NCBI GenBank assembly: GCA_965221545.1
Contig: OZ244901.1
Coordinates: forward strand, 124,001-188,000
Direction: 5' to 3'
DNA length: 64,000 nucleotides
Origin: JAJEFO01 sp022819605
GTDB taxonomy: Bacteria; Pseudomonadota; Alphaproteobacteria; Rhodobacterales; Rhodobacteraceae
Shown: one piece after another, positions 17,826 through 26,591 of the stretch
Numbering within the stretch: the first letter of the stretch is position 1
Layout of the letters: each line of letters opens with the position of its first letter
The notes under the pieces: generated by a model
What the model saw: the letters and a program-made list of their open reading frames with translations, nothing else
Databases searched by the model: none
Told to the model about the DNA's origin: nothing
Made by a program: the position numbers and the translations under genes

Positions 17826-18326
17826 TCACCGCGTGCGGACGCGCCAATTGTCGCGGGCCAGGCAGCGTGCGCCGAAAACGATCAGGTCCTTTCGAGCCGT
17901 GCGGACAATGCGTTCACATCTTTCGGGCAGCCGCGATGCGTGTCGATAGTTCCGATACAGGCAGGTTGCGGAGTAGACCGGCCGATGTCCGCCGCCAGAC
18001 TTCACGATCCGTCGGCAGTTGTCGGGAAGCGGGGCGCTCCTGTAGCCCGTGAATCGAGCTGCGTCTCGCGAGAGAATCTGCCCGTTGATGACTTTGGCCT
18101 TCCTGGACGCGTGGTCCCGGTGCCCGTGACCTGACCGGCGTGTTTGCGTCGTGGCCGTGCTTTCCAATTCGTCGATGTCGTCGAGGGCGGCGGCAAGCAG
18201 GCCAAACACTGCGAGGCCCGCAAGAATCTTGCCAAAATGCTCGGAATCGGCTGCGGCCGGGGCCGGCAGGAGCGTCAAGGCGAGCGCGACGACGGTTGAG
18301 ACGGTACGGGTCTTTGCGTGGGTCAT
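17826..18326 (-). CDS. Hypothetical secreted cysteine-containing protein
   Basis: A 166-residue protein of unknown function. It begins with a clear signal peptide (basic start, hydrophobic VVALALTLLPAPAAA, probable cleavage after AAA near residue 26). The mature part has a hydrophobic segment KILAGLAVFGLLAAALDDID, a basic stretch rich in Arg and His, and a C-terminal region with four cysteines in CRRIVKSG, CLYRN, CERIVRT and CLARD. The two halves of that region look like an internal repeat (NCRRIV...CLYR and RCERIV...CLAR). It is divergent from another small secreted protein. Confidence 0.7.
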   Translation of the reverse strand: MTHAKTRTVSTVVALALTLLPAPAAADSEHFGKILAGLAVFGLLAAALDDIDELESTATTQTRRSGHGHRDHASRKAKVINGQILSRDAARFTGYRSAPLPDNCRRIVKSGGGHRPVYSATCLYRNYRHASRLPERCERIVRTARKDLIVFGARCLARDNWRVRTR

Positions 18327-18496
18327 GTGGGTTCTCCAAACTGGAATGCCGTGCGGCGGCGTGCGTTGCCGCGTCATGACTGCAGAGTGGAACATGTCGT
18401 GCCTGACACCCAATATCGGACCGTTGATATGGGATAACGGGCGACCAAAGACGGGATGATATTGATTTTCTGACGATGCGCGGGAACATTGGCGGC

Positions 18497-18790
18497 ATGC
18501 ATGTACGTTTCCTGATCGGCGCCTTCGCGGCACTTCTTTGGTCGGCCGTGCAGGTGCAGGCTGCCTGCTATGCCGACTACAAGGCCAGTCGCGACAATCC
18601 GCTCAAGCTTCACTACGGGGTGATTCGAGTTGAAGCGTCCCCTTGCGCCATGTCGGAAGAGGTGCTGCACGACGTGGCGGAAAGGCTGAAAGCGTCCGGC
18701 TGGAAGCTGCTGCAGGTCCAGTCGGTGTTTGACGACAGCGGGCTGGAGCAAAGGAGAGAGGATGCAGGACATTACTTCCTCCGCTTCTGA
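18497..18790 (+). CDS. Conserved small secreted protein
   Basis: A 97-residue protein with a signal peptide (FLIGAFAALLWSAVQVQA, cleavage before ACYADYK). The mature part has two cysteines and the blocks DNPLKLHYGVIRVE and RREDAGHYFLRF, a pattern of an uncharacterised family seen in Rhodobacteraceae. No function is known. The start at 18497 is preferred over ATG 18476 because it places a basic residue just before the hydrophobic core. Its 3' end overlaps the next gene by 29 bp, so the two are probably co-expressed. Confidence 0.75.
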   Translation: MHVRFLIGAFAALLWSAVQVQAACYADYKASRDNPLKLHYGVIRVEASPCAMSEEVLHDVAERLKASGWKLLQVQSVFDDSGLEQRREDAGHYFLRF

Positions 18791-19466
18791 TGCGAGGGCC
18801 GCGGCTTCGCGCGCCGTCGTTCTTGGAGTCGTCGCGATCATCGTGATACTCGGCGGGGCGGGGGCGTTTCTGCTGCTGAATCTGCCCGACGCGAACGCCT
18901 TCAATGCACGCGTTGAACAGCTCTTCGTTGACAACGCGGACCTGACTTCGGGAGCGGAGATCAAGCTTCTCGAAGTCCTCGCCCAGTCAGGCACCGCGTT
19001 TTCCGACGTTCTCGCCGGCTATCGCCTCGTGATCTTTGTTCTCATGCTTTTTGCGACCGGACTTCTCGTCGCTTGCCTCGCATTTGTCGCCACGATCATT
19101 CTCCTCAATCGCCGGGTCGGAATGATCGAGCGGCAGGGCATTCAGGTCTCTTCGCTCACGATAGATCGAGAAGGGAATTTCGTGATCATCAATGACATGG
19201 AGTTCAAGCTGACGAGTGCTGCGGTCGAGACGATTTCCGTTCTCGCGGAGGCGCGCATGGACGGGGAGGTTCTCAGCGGTGCCGAGATCGAGGCCGTGAT
19301 TTCCGGCCGGCAACCGGAAGATTGCGAGGAGGCTTCCGGCGCCACGCGAATCAAGCGCTTGAGGGATGCCCTCGGCAACCAGATCGTGGCCGAACTGCTG
19401 ATCAAGACAGTCGCCAGGCAAGGCTACGTGCTGGACATCGACCGGAATGCGATCCGAGTGGCCTGA
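18762..19466 (+). CDS. Membrane protein with a C-terminal winged-helix domain
   Basis: A 234-residue protein with two hydrophobic segments (about 17-40 and 88-115) and a soluble C-terminal part of about 115 residues. That part reads like an OmpR-type winged helix: a strand region, the helix TSAAVETISVLAEA, then TRIKRLRDALGNQIV as recognition-helix candidate and TVARQGYVLDID as the wing. With a short cytoplasmic N terminus, two crossings put the domain in the cytoplasm, suggesting a membrane-bound regulator. No receiver domain is present. A strong site AAGGAGAGAG supports the ATG at 18762. The regulator role is inference. Confidence 0.65.
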   Translation: MQDITSSASDARAAASRAVVLGVVAIIVILGGAGAFLLLNLPDANAFNARVEQLFVDNADLTSGAEIKLLEVLAQSGTAFSDVLAGYRLVIFVLMLFATGLLVACLAFVATIILLNRRVGMIERQGIQVSSLTIDREGNFVIINDMEFKLTSAAVETISVLAEARMDGEVLSGAEIEAVISGRQPEDCEEASGATRIKRLRDALGNQIVAELLIKTVARQGYVLDIDRNAIRVA

Positions 19467-19648
19467 CGCGGCTTGCAGCATTTGAAAGGCCGGACACCGG
19501 CACGATGCTGGATGCGGGCTTCAGCGAGTCGGGAGACATCGCCGCTTTGCCGTTTCCCTGGGCTGGCATCGTGGTTGCGTGAAATTCTCGGGAGGCCTGG
19601 CGTCGCCGGCGACGCGAATGCGGCTCTGGCGGCGAACCGGCGAGGGAA

Positions 19649-19724
19649 TGGCGGCCCCGATAGGAGTCGAACCTATGACCTACCGCTTAGGAGGCGGTTG
19701 CTCTATCCTCTGAGCTACGAGGCC
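19649..19724 (-). tRNA. tRNA-Arg (anticodon CCT)
   Basis: A 76-base cloverleaf on the minus strand with encoded CCA. The acceptor stem is GGCCTCG with CGGGGCC, including a G-T pair. The anticodon stem is ACCGC with GCGGT around the loop CTCCTAA, giving anticodon CCT, which reads AGG. The T arm is ATAGG-TTCGACT-CCTAT. It stands alone, and no integrase or attachment-site repeat was found next to it. Confidence 0.95.
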
Positions 19725-19821
19725 GCTTTGTTGCTTTTCTCCTGTTCTGGCGACGTGATCAAGCGGCTTGCGCCGTCGCCTTCTGGCCGCGGCACGAGGA
19801 CCATTACGGTGAGGCGATCAG

Positions 19822-20886
19822 ATGAGCGATGACAAGATCATACCGTTGACGAAGGATTCCAGGACGCAAGCGCGGCCATTGACGCTGAAGGACGTGTCCT
19901 CTGCTTCGGGAGTTTCGGAAATGACGGTCAGCAGGGTCTTGAGGAACCGCGGGGACGTCTCGGACGCAACACGGGAAAAGGTCCTGAGGGCAGCAAAGGA
20001 ACTCGGCTACGTGCCGAACAGGATCGCGGGCGCACTTGCGTCGAACCAGGTCAATCTGGTGGCGGTCATCATCCCGAGCCTCTCGAACATGGTGTTCCCG
20101 GAAGTCCTGACCGGAATCTCCGAGGTTCTCGACGAGACGCCGCTGCAGTCGGTTGTGGGCGTGACCAATTACCTGCCAGAGAAAGAGGAACAGGTTCTGT
20201 TCCAGATGCTGTCCTGGCGACCGTCCGGAGTCATCATCGCCGGAATTGAGCATTCAGACGCATCGCGGGCCATGTTGGCCGCGTCGGGCATCCCGGTGGT
20301 CGAGATCATGGACACGGACGGCGAGTGCATCGACTCGGTCGTCGGCATCAGCCACCGGCGGGCCGGGCGTGAAATGGCCGCCCAGATTGCGCGCTATGGA
20401 TATCGGCGCATCGGTTTTCTTGGCACCAAGATGCCGATGGACCACCGTGCGCGTAAGAGGTTCGAGGGCTTTACGGAGGCCTTGGCGAAAGAAGGCATCG
20501 AGGTTGCGGCTCAGGAATTCTACGACGGCGGTTCATCGCTTGCGAAGGGGCGCGAGTTGACCGAGTGCATCCTGACCCGCTGCCCCGATCTCGACTTCAT
20601 CTACTACTCCAACGACATGATCGGTGCAGGCGGGCTGCTGTATCTGCTGGACAAGGGAATAGACGTGCCCGGCCAGATCGGCCTTGCGGGGTTCAATGGT
20701 TCGGAACTGCTGGACGGGATCTCGGTCAAGCTGGCAACCATGGACGCAGGTCGCCGGGAGACCGGACGCAAGGCCGCGGAAATCGTTCTGGAGCGAAACG
20801 AAGACGGCAATGTTGCCGAGCACCGCCGAGTGGAATTGACGCCGCAAATCCAGTTCGGAGACACGTTGAGAAGGAAGGGGCATTGA
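19822..20886 (+). CDS. LacI family transcriptional regulator
   Basis: A 354-residue repressor-type protein. The N-terminal helix-turn-helix is LTLKDVSSASGVSEMTVSRV, followed by the hinge helix NRIAGALASNQ. The rest is a periplasmic-binding-protein-like sensor domain with VNLVAVIIPSLSNMVFPEVL and DFIYYSNDMIGAGGLLYL. The overall pattern is closest to the gluconate-type (GntR) subgroup of LacI, but the ligand is not known. No sugar-use operon lies beside it: upstream is a tRNA and downstream vapBC on the other strand. A target elsewhere in the genome, or self-control, is likely. Confidence 0.88.
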   Translation: MSDDKIIPLTKDSRTQARPLTLKDVSSASGVSEMTVSRVLRNRGDVSDATREKVLRAAKELGYVPNRIAGALASNQVNLVAVIIPSLSNMVFPEVLTGISEVLDETPLQSVVGVTNYLPEKEEQVLFQMLSWRPSGVIIAGIEHSDASRAMLAASGIPVVEIMDTDGECIDSVVGISHRRAGREMAAQIARYGYRRIGFLGTKMPMDHRARKRFEGFTEALAKEGIEVAAQEFYDGGSSLAKGRELTECILTRCPDLDFIYYSNDMIGAGGLLYLLDKGIDVPGQIGLAGFNGSELLDGISVKLATMDAGRRETGRKAAEIVLERNEDGNVAEHRRVELTPQIQFGDTLRRKGH

Positions 20887-20983
20887 CTGGCCGACAGGTT
20901 TGGAATTGGCTCATACATCGTCATGTCCGTAAACGAGCAGTGACGGTCATCCGATTGTTCAGATGACCCGCCTGCGCACTTGG

Positions 20984-21406
20984 TCAGCTCGGCGTACCAG
21001 CGGGCCCATGCGTTGAAGGTATCGCAGCCAGAATGTCAGTGTGGGCATAGTCGTTGCCCTTGAACAGAAGTGGCTCGGCGGTCACCCGTGCGAGCGCGTA
21101 GGCGAAACAGTCGCCGAAATTCATTGCTGCGGGATGCCGACCCTTTCCAAAGCGCCTCCAGGCCTGTAGCGCCGCCTCCAGGTGTTCGGTGGTTACCGGA
21201 GCCGTCCGGATTTCGGCGACTTCAAGGAATGCACTCAACTCGTGACCGGCCCGCGCGCCGCCTCTGCTCTCGACCACGACCGATGCTTCCAGCACGTTCG
21301 CTGCGGACATGCTGCATGTCGCTGCGGTTAGGATCGCCTCCTCGTATTCTGTTGCATCTGGTTCGCGGTTCAGGATCGCAAGCAAAGCGGAACTGTCGAC
21401 GATCAC
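20984..21406 (-). CDS. vapC: VapC-type PIN-domain toxin
   Basis: A 140-residue PIN-domain ribonuclease, the toxin of a type II toxin-antitoxin pair. The four acidic residues expected for Mg/Mn binding are visible as Asp4 (MIVDSSALLAIL), Glu40 (ANVLEAS), Asp99 (MNFGDCFAYALA) and Asp119 (LLFKGNDY). It begins within the stop codon of the antitoxin gene (4-bp overlap). VapC proteins usually cut tRNA or rRNA; the target here is unknown. All catalytic residues are intact, so it is probably functional. Confidence 0.9.
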   Translation of the reverse strand: MIVDSSALLAILNREPDATEYEEAILTAATCSMSAANVLEASVVVESRGGARAGHELSAFLEVAEIRTAPVTTEHLEAALQAWRRFGKGRHPAAMNFGDCFAYALARVTAEPLLFKGNDYAHTDILAAIPSTHGPAGTPS

Positions 21407-21660
21407 TTGAGTAATCCCGGGTCGTCATAAAGCAGTTCGCCGTGATCAATGGCCGCCGATTCTGGCCCCATGAACTTCGCGCAGCGTTCAGCGATGGCAC
21501 GCAGTTCTCGGGCACGTGCTTCTATGCCACGTCGACGACGTTCGTGCTTCAATCGTTCGCGTAAGGCGACGGTGATCGCAGCCGTTTTGGTCTCGCCAGT
21601 CAAACTGGCGAGTTCGCTGGCGAGCGAACAAGTTTCCGTGTTCTTGATGTTGAGGCTCAT
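21403..21660 (-). CDS. vapB: VapB-type antitoxin (Rv0623-like)
   Basis: An 85-residue antitoxin of the Rv0623-like VapB family. The N-terminal DNA-binding part includes MSLNIKNTET, ELASLTGETKTAAITVALRE and RLKHERRRR. The acidic C terminus DHGELLYDDPGLL should wrap the toxin active site. It precedes vapC with a 4-bp overlap, the normal order. The complex is expected to repress its own promoter, but no obvious operator was identified upstream of 21660. Confidence 0.9.
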   Translation of the reverse strand: MSLNIKNTETCSLASELASLTGETKTAAITVALRERLKHERRRRGIEARARELRAIAERCAKFMGPESAAIDHGELLYDDPGLLK

Positions 21661-21982
21661 AGCTGCCTAGGTAGAAGAATCATGTCATGTCTGCCATGGC
21701 CGTTCTCGTCATGTGCATTAACATCGACACTTCGACGCTGTTGCGAGGTCACGGGTCTCGATATGCAATCATAAGCGGAGGGATCGTCTGTTTGAATCGC
21801 AGGATACCCCGTCCTTGCATGTCTTCGAGGCCTCCAGTCGCGCCAAGCCGAATTTCCTCCAGCCGCCCGAGAAGCCAGAAACGGGCACGCACGTGAATCG
21901 CAGCCCGTCGAACAGGTTGAGGCGGGTCGCGCTGACTTCATGAAGCGGCGTCTTGGCGTCAGCAGGAGTGCCCCGCAGGCAG
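21661..21982. other. Gap between vapB and the ThDP enzyme gene, possible relic
   Basis: No intact gene. On the minus strand, two frames carry protein-like pieces (SATRLNLFDGLRF near 21905-21960, then RFWLLGRLEEIRLGATGG and GILRFKQTIPPLMIAYRDP down to a stop near 21759) that would join by a frameshift near 21890. This could be the end of a decayed gene, but no family was recognised. Confidence 0.3.
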
Positions 21983-23635
21983 TCAATTGGGGTATTCGTG
22001 AAGATCAGAAATCGTAAGGTGAGGCGTCAGCGCTTCGGTCGCGATGGGGATTTCAAGCAAGGCCCCCGTGGGGCTGGCAAGTGCGCGCTCGAAGGCAGGC
22101 GCGAAATCCGCCGTTTGCGCGACCTTCTCGCCCAGCATCCCGTAAGCTCGAGCAAGAGACGCGAATTCCGGATTCGCGAGTTCGGTGCCCGACACCCGGA
22201 GCGGAAAGTGCCGCTCCTGGTGCATCCGGATGGTGCCGTAACTCCGGTTGTTCAGAACCAGGATCACCGGCGCCGCGCCCATCTGCATCGCCGTGCCGAG
22301 CTCAGCGCAGTTCATCTGGAAGTCGCCGTCGCCGGCGAAGCAGACAACCTGCCGCTCCGGGTGAACGATCTTGGCCATGATGGCGGCAGGCAGTCCGTAG
22401 CCCATCGACCCGGACTGCGGAGCAAGAAGACGATGTCCTGCGCCGTATCGGAAATACTTGCTGTGCCAGATCGAGAAATTTCCGGCGCCGTTGGTGAGAA
22501 TCGCGTCGTCGTCGAGCCGGTCCTGCAGGTGCCGCACAACCTCGACCATGTTCACCGGACCGGGCATGACCGGCAGGTCGAAGGTCGCCACGTACCTTTG
22601 ACGCGCGGTCTGCCTCCAGCCGGACCAGCTTGCCTTGACCGGGATTTCGGCCAGCGCACGGGCCAGCGCGTTCGGGCATGACTGCACCGCGATGTCGGGC
22701 TGGTATATCTTCCCGATCTCCGCAGCGGAGGGATGCGCGTGGATCAGCGTCTGGCGCATGTCCGGAAGCTCGAACAGCGCGTAGTTGTCCGTGGTCATTT
22801 CACCGAAGCGCACGTTCAGCGCGAGAATGAGGTCGGAGCTCGCAAGCGTCTCCCGGACCTCCGGCAGCATGCCGACCCCGGCTTCGCCTGCATATGTATC
22901 AAGCGTGTTGTCGTGGAGATCCTGGAACCGGAATGCCGTCACCACCGGAATGTCCGCACCTTGGGCAAAGCGCGCAAGGGCGTCCTTGCCGTCCGACGTC
23001 CAGCCGCCGCCTCCGACCAAGATGACTGGCTGCGCGGCCTTCTCAAGGGCAGTCCGAATCTCGCCGATGACGTCGCTGGACGGCGACGGCGCCGGCAGGG
23101 CGGGCGCGCGGGCTATCGGGGCGACGTCCGTGTCGGCAGCCAGGACGTTCTCGGGCAATGCCACAACCACCGGGCCGGGACGGCCCGAGAGCGCCGTGGA
23201 CCAGGCGCGCGAGACGATTTCCGGGATGCGTTCGACATGCTCGATCTCCGTTGCCCATTTTGCCAGGTTCCCGAATAAGGCACGGTAGTTGACCTCTTGG
23301 AACACTTCGCGCTCGCGGGCCGTCGTCTCGATCTGCCCGACAAAGAGGATCATTGGCGAACTGTCCTGCATCGCGGTGTGAACCCCGATCGAGGCGTTGG
23401 TTGCGCCAGGTCCCCGTGTCACGAAGCAGAGGCCGGGCCGGCCCGTCAGCTTTCCGTAGGCTGCGGCCATGAAGCCTGCGCCGCCTTCGTTACGGGAGTT
23501 CACGAACGTGATCGGCGACTGGAACATCCCGTCGAGCACCGAAAGGTACGACTCTCCCGGCACCCCGAACACGTGCTTTGCTCCAAGCACCTCGAGGCAT
23601 TCGACAAGAAGACGCCCGGCATGTCGCGTTTCCAT
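21983..23635 (-). CDS. Thiamine diphosphate-dependent enzyme, acetolactate synthase-like
   Basis: A 550-residue ThDP enzyme with the three usual domains. The N-terminal Pyr domain has the catalytic Glu in FVNSRNEGGAGFMAAAYG, the middle domain binds nucleotide in related enzymes, and the PP domain has the ThDP motif GDGDFQMNCAELG ending in LVLNN. It resembles the unassigned acetolactate synthase-like proteins more than the biosynthetic IlvB, and no small IlvN subunit gene is present. The true substrate is unknown. The start METRHAGRLLVE at 23635 fits the family; the frame beyond it is antisense. It is divergent from soeA. Confidence 0.82.
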   Translation of the reverse strand: METRHAGRLLVECLEVLGAKHVFGVPGESYLSVLDGMFQSPITFVNSRNEGGAGFMAAAYGKLTGRPGLCFVTRGPGATNASIGVHTAMQDSSPMILFVGQIETTAREREVFQEVNYRALFGNLAKWATEIEHVERIPEIVSRAWSTALSGRPGPVVVALPENVLAADTDVAPIARAPALPAPSPSSDVIGEIRTALEKAAQPVILVGGGGWTSDGKDALARFAQGADIPVVTAFRFQDLHDNTLDTYAGEAGVGMLPEVRETLASSDLILALNVRFGEMTTDNYALFELPDMRQTLIHAHPSAAEIGKIYQPDIAVQSCPNALARALAEIPVKASWSGWRQTARQRYVATFDLPVMPGPVNMVEVVRHLQDRLDDDAILTNGAGNFSIWHSKYFRYGAGHRLLAPQSGSMGYGLPAAIMAKIVHPERQVVCFAGDGDFQMNCAELGTAMQMGAAPVILVLNNRSYGTIRMHQERHFPLRVSGTELANPEFASLARAYGMLGEKVAQTADFAPAFERALASPTGALLEIPIATEALTPHLTISDLHEYPN

Positions 23636-23783
23636 TGCGATCTCCCGCTTTCTGTCGCAGGTTTTGCAGCGCTGCGCGCAAATGGCAAGCGGCGACCGGG
23701 GCCGGGATCGACATGTTCTGGGCCTTGCATCTCCTGGCTTTTCGCGGCACCTGCGGCAGGGCGGTTGGAGACTGCGAAACGGA

Positions 23784-26591
23784 ATGAACGCACCGAAAGT
23801 TGATACGTCGCCCAAAGTGTCCGACGAGGTCCGCAAGACCACGTGCTACATGTGCGCCTGCCGCTGCGGCATCAACGTTCACATGAAGGGCGGACAGGTC
23901 GCCTATATCGAAGGCAACAGGGATCACCCCGTCAACAGGGGCGTCCTCTGCGCCAAGGGCGCGTCGGGCATCATGCAGCACCTCTCGCCCGCGCGACTGC
24001 GAGCGCCGATGAAACGTGCCGGACCGAGAGGCTCGGGTCAGTTCGAGGAAATTTCCTGGGACGAGGCCCTTGAGACTGCCGTGTCGTGGCTGAAGCCTCT
24101 GCGCGAGACCGATCAGTCCCGGTTCGCGTTCTTCACCGGTCGAGACCAGTCGCAGAGCTTCACTTCTTATTGGGCGCAGGCGTTTGGTACCCCGAACTAC
24201 GCCGCGCACGGTGGCTTTTGCTCCGTCAACATGGCGACGGCCGGTATCTACACGATGGGTGGGGCCTTCTGGGAATTCGGTCAGCCCGACTGGGATCGCA
24301 CGAAACTCTTCATGATCTTCGGCGTCGCCGAGGACCACGATTCAAACCCCATCAAGATGGGCATCGGCAAGCTGAAGGCACGTGGCGCGCGGATCATCGG
24401 GGTCAATCCGGTTCGCACCGGATACAATGCGGTTGCCGACGAATGGCTGGGCATAACGCCGGGCACGGACGGGCTGTTCATACTGTCGCTGGTCCATTGC
24501 CTGATGAAGGCCGGTCGGATCGATCTTGACTACCTCGCGCGTTTCACGAACGCGCCTTGCCTCGTGAACGGCGACAGCGCGTCCGACGAGTTCGGATTGC
24601 TCCTGGTTAACGAGGCCGGAAAGAAGCTCGTCATCGACCGCCGGACCGGCGAGATCGCGGCCTATGATGCGCCCGGTGTCCAGCCTGACCTGTCAGCAGT
24701 GCACCGCGCCGAAGGCGTTTCGCACCGCACGGTGCTGCAGCACATGGCCGACAAGTACCTGAGCAACGAATTCGCGCCGGAGGCCGTGGCATCAAGGGTC
24801 GGGATCGCGGCGGGCCGCATTCGCGCCGTCGCGGCGGATCTTGCCCGCGTCGCATTCGACGAAGCCATCGAGCTTGAACGGGAGTGGACCGACTTCCGCG
24901 GCGAGACCCATTCACGGATGATCGGCCGTCCGGTCTGTTTCCATGCCATGCGCGGGATCAGCGCACACGCCAACGGCTTCCAGACCTGTCGGGCGCTGCA
25001 CCTCCTGCAGATCATCCTGGGCAGCGTCGAGGTTCCCGGCGGGTTCAGATTCAAGCCACCTTACCCGAAGTCCGCGACGGCTCACCCGAAGCCCCATGCA
25101 GGCGTGACGCCAGGTCAACCGCTCGACGGACCGCTGCTTGGCTTTGTCCATGGACCTGACGATCTGCTGGTCGACGAGGACGGCAATCCCAAGCGCATCG
25201 ACAAGGCGTTCTCGTGGGAGAACCCGATGAGCGCGCACGGTCTCATGCACATGCTCATCTCGAATGCGCATGCCGGAGACCCCTACAGGATCGACACCAT
25301 GCTTCTCTACATGGCGAACATGGCATGGAATTCATCGATGAACACGTCCGGCGTCATGAAGATGCTGACGGACAAGGATGACGACGGCGAATACGTGATT
25401 CCCCGGATAATCTACTCGGATGCCTACTCGTCGGAGATGGTGGCCTACGCGGACCTGATCCTGCCCGACACCACGTATCTTGAGCGGCATGACTGCATTT
25501 CGCTCCTTGACCGTCCCATCTGTGAACCCGAGGCGGTCGCCGACGCCATTCGCTGGCCCGTGGTCGAACCGGATCGCGACGTGCGCGGCTTCCAGTCGGT
25601 CCTCTGCGATCTCGGCGCACGGCTTGGCTTGCCCGGGTTCGTGAATGCGGACGGATCGCAAAAGTACCGGGACTACGCCGACTACATGCAGAACCACGAA
25701 AGGATGCCTGGAATCGGCCCGCTTGCCGGCTGGCGCGGCAAGGGCGACGGACATGGGCGTGGCGCGCCAAATCCGGACCAGATCTCGAAATACATCGAGA
25801 ACGGCGGTTTCTGGATCGAGCACATCCCCGGGGAGGCCGCGTTCTACAAGCCTTGGAACGTGGACTACCAGGACTGGGCGGTCTCGCTGGGTGTCGCCGA
25901 CAGACCCTGCTCCTACCTCTTCAGTCTGTGGTGCGAGCCTCTGCGCCGCTTCCAGCTGGCTGCGGAGGGCCGTCATCGCCTGTCTCCGCCGGAGCATCTG
26001 AAATCACGCTATGCCGAGGTGATGGACCCTCTTCCCGTATGGTATCCGCCTCACTCGTCCGGCGAAGGCGGCTACGACGTCCATGCGGTCACGCAGCGCC
26101 CGATGGCCATGTATCACTCCTGGGGCTCCCAAAACGCGTGGCTGAGGCAGATTCACGGCCGCAACCCGCTCTATGTCCCGACTCGCATCTGGGAGGCCAA
26201 GGGGTTTCGGGATGGCGACTGGGCGCGTCTCACCTCACCGCACGGAGAGATTGTCGTGCCCGTCGCGCACATGGCGGCGTTGAACGAGAACACTGTCTGG
26301 ACCTGGAACGCGATCGGAAAGCGAAAGGGCGCATGGTCGCTGCACGAGAGTGCGCCGGAGGCAACAAAGGGATTCCTGCTCAACCACCTCATCCACGAAT
26401 TGCTGCCGCCACGGGGAGACGGGCTTCGCTGGACGAATTCGGACCCGGTCACCGGCCAGGCGGCCTGGTTCGACCTGCGGGTCAGGATCGAGAAGGTCGC
26501 CGCGCCCGAGGAGGCGCAACCGAGCCATCCGGCCCAAAGGAACCCGGTCGGCAAGGCTCCCGATCTCGTTGCCCGGAAGAGCGACGCATGA
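23784..26591 (+). CDS. soeA: Sulfite dehydrogenase SoeA, molybdopterin subunit
   Basis: A 935-residue molybdopterin oxidoreductase of the DMSO reductase family, the catalytic subunit of cytoplasmic sulfite dehydrogenase (sulfite to sulfate). A 4Fe-4S site is formed by Cys21, Cys24, Cys28 and Cys56. There is no twin-arginine signal, which fits a cytoplasm-facing enzyme and separates it from periplasmic relatives. The context of a four-cluster ferredoxin subunit and a DmsC-like anchor matches SoeABC. Other family members with this layout (polysulfide or thiosulfate reductases) usually carry a Tat signal. ATG 23784 was chosen because upstream sequence is antisense to the ThDP gene. Confidence 0.85.
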   Translation: MNAPKVDTSPKVSDEVRKTTCYMCACRCGINVHMKGGQVAYIEGNRDHPVNRGVLCAKGASGIMQHLSPARLRAPMKRAGPRGSGQFEEISWDEALETAVSWLKPLRETDQSRFAFFTGRDQSQSFTSYWAQAFGTPNYAAHGGFCSVNMATAGIYTMGGAFWEFGQPDWDRTKLFMIFGVAEDHDSNPIKMGIGKLKARGARIIGVNPVRTGYNAVADEWLGITPGTDGLFILSLVHCLMKAGRIDLDYLARFTNAPCLVNGDSASDEFGLLLVNEAGKKLVIDRRTGEIAAYDAPGVQPDLSAVHRAEGVSHRTVLQHMADKYLSNEFAPEAVASRVGIAAGRIRAVAADLARVAFDEAIELEREWTDFRGETHSRMIGRPVCFHAMRGISAHANGFQTCRALHLLQIILGSVEVPGGFRFKPPYPKSATAHPKPHAGVTPGQPLDGPLLGFVHGPDDLLVDEDGNPKRIDKAFSWENPMSAHGLMHMLISNAHAGDPYRIDTMLLYMANMAWNSSMNTSGVMKMLTDKDDDGEYVIPRIIYSDAYSSEMVAYADLILPDTTYLERHDCISLLDRPICEPEAVADAIRWPVVEPDRDVRGFQSVLCDLGARLGLPGFVNADGSQKYRDYADYMQNHERMPGIGPLAGWRGKGDGHGRGAPNPDQISKYIENGGFWIEHIPGEAAFYKPWNVDYQDWAVSLGVADRPCSYLFSLWCEPLRRFQLAAEGRHRLSPPEHLKSRYAEVMDPLPVWYPPHSSGEGGYDVHAVTQRPMAMYHSWGSQNAWLRQIHGRNPLYVPTRIWEAKGFRDGDWARLTSPHGEIVVPVAHMAALNENTVWTWNAIGKRKGAWSLHESAPEATKGFLLNHLIHELLPPRGDGLRWTNSDPVTGQAAWFDLRVRIEKVAAPEEAQPSHPAQRNPVGKAPDLVARKSDA

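Noticed and set aside
19649..19724. tRNA-Arg(CCT) as an integration site for the vapBC region.
   Set aside because: No repeat of the tRNA 3' end was found downstream and no integrase gene is near.
21935..21965. Similarity between CTTCATGAAGCGGCGTCTT here and CTTCCTGAAGCGGCGTTTC near 41951.
   Set aside because: About 20 bases with mismatches and no wider similarity; likely chance in this base composition.
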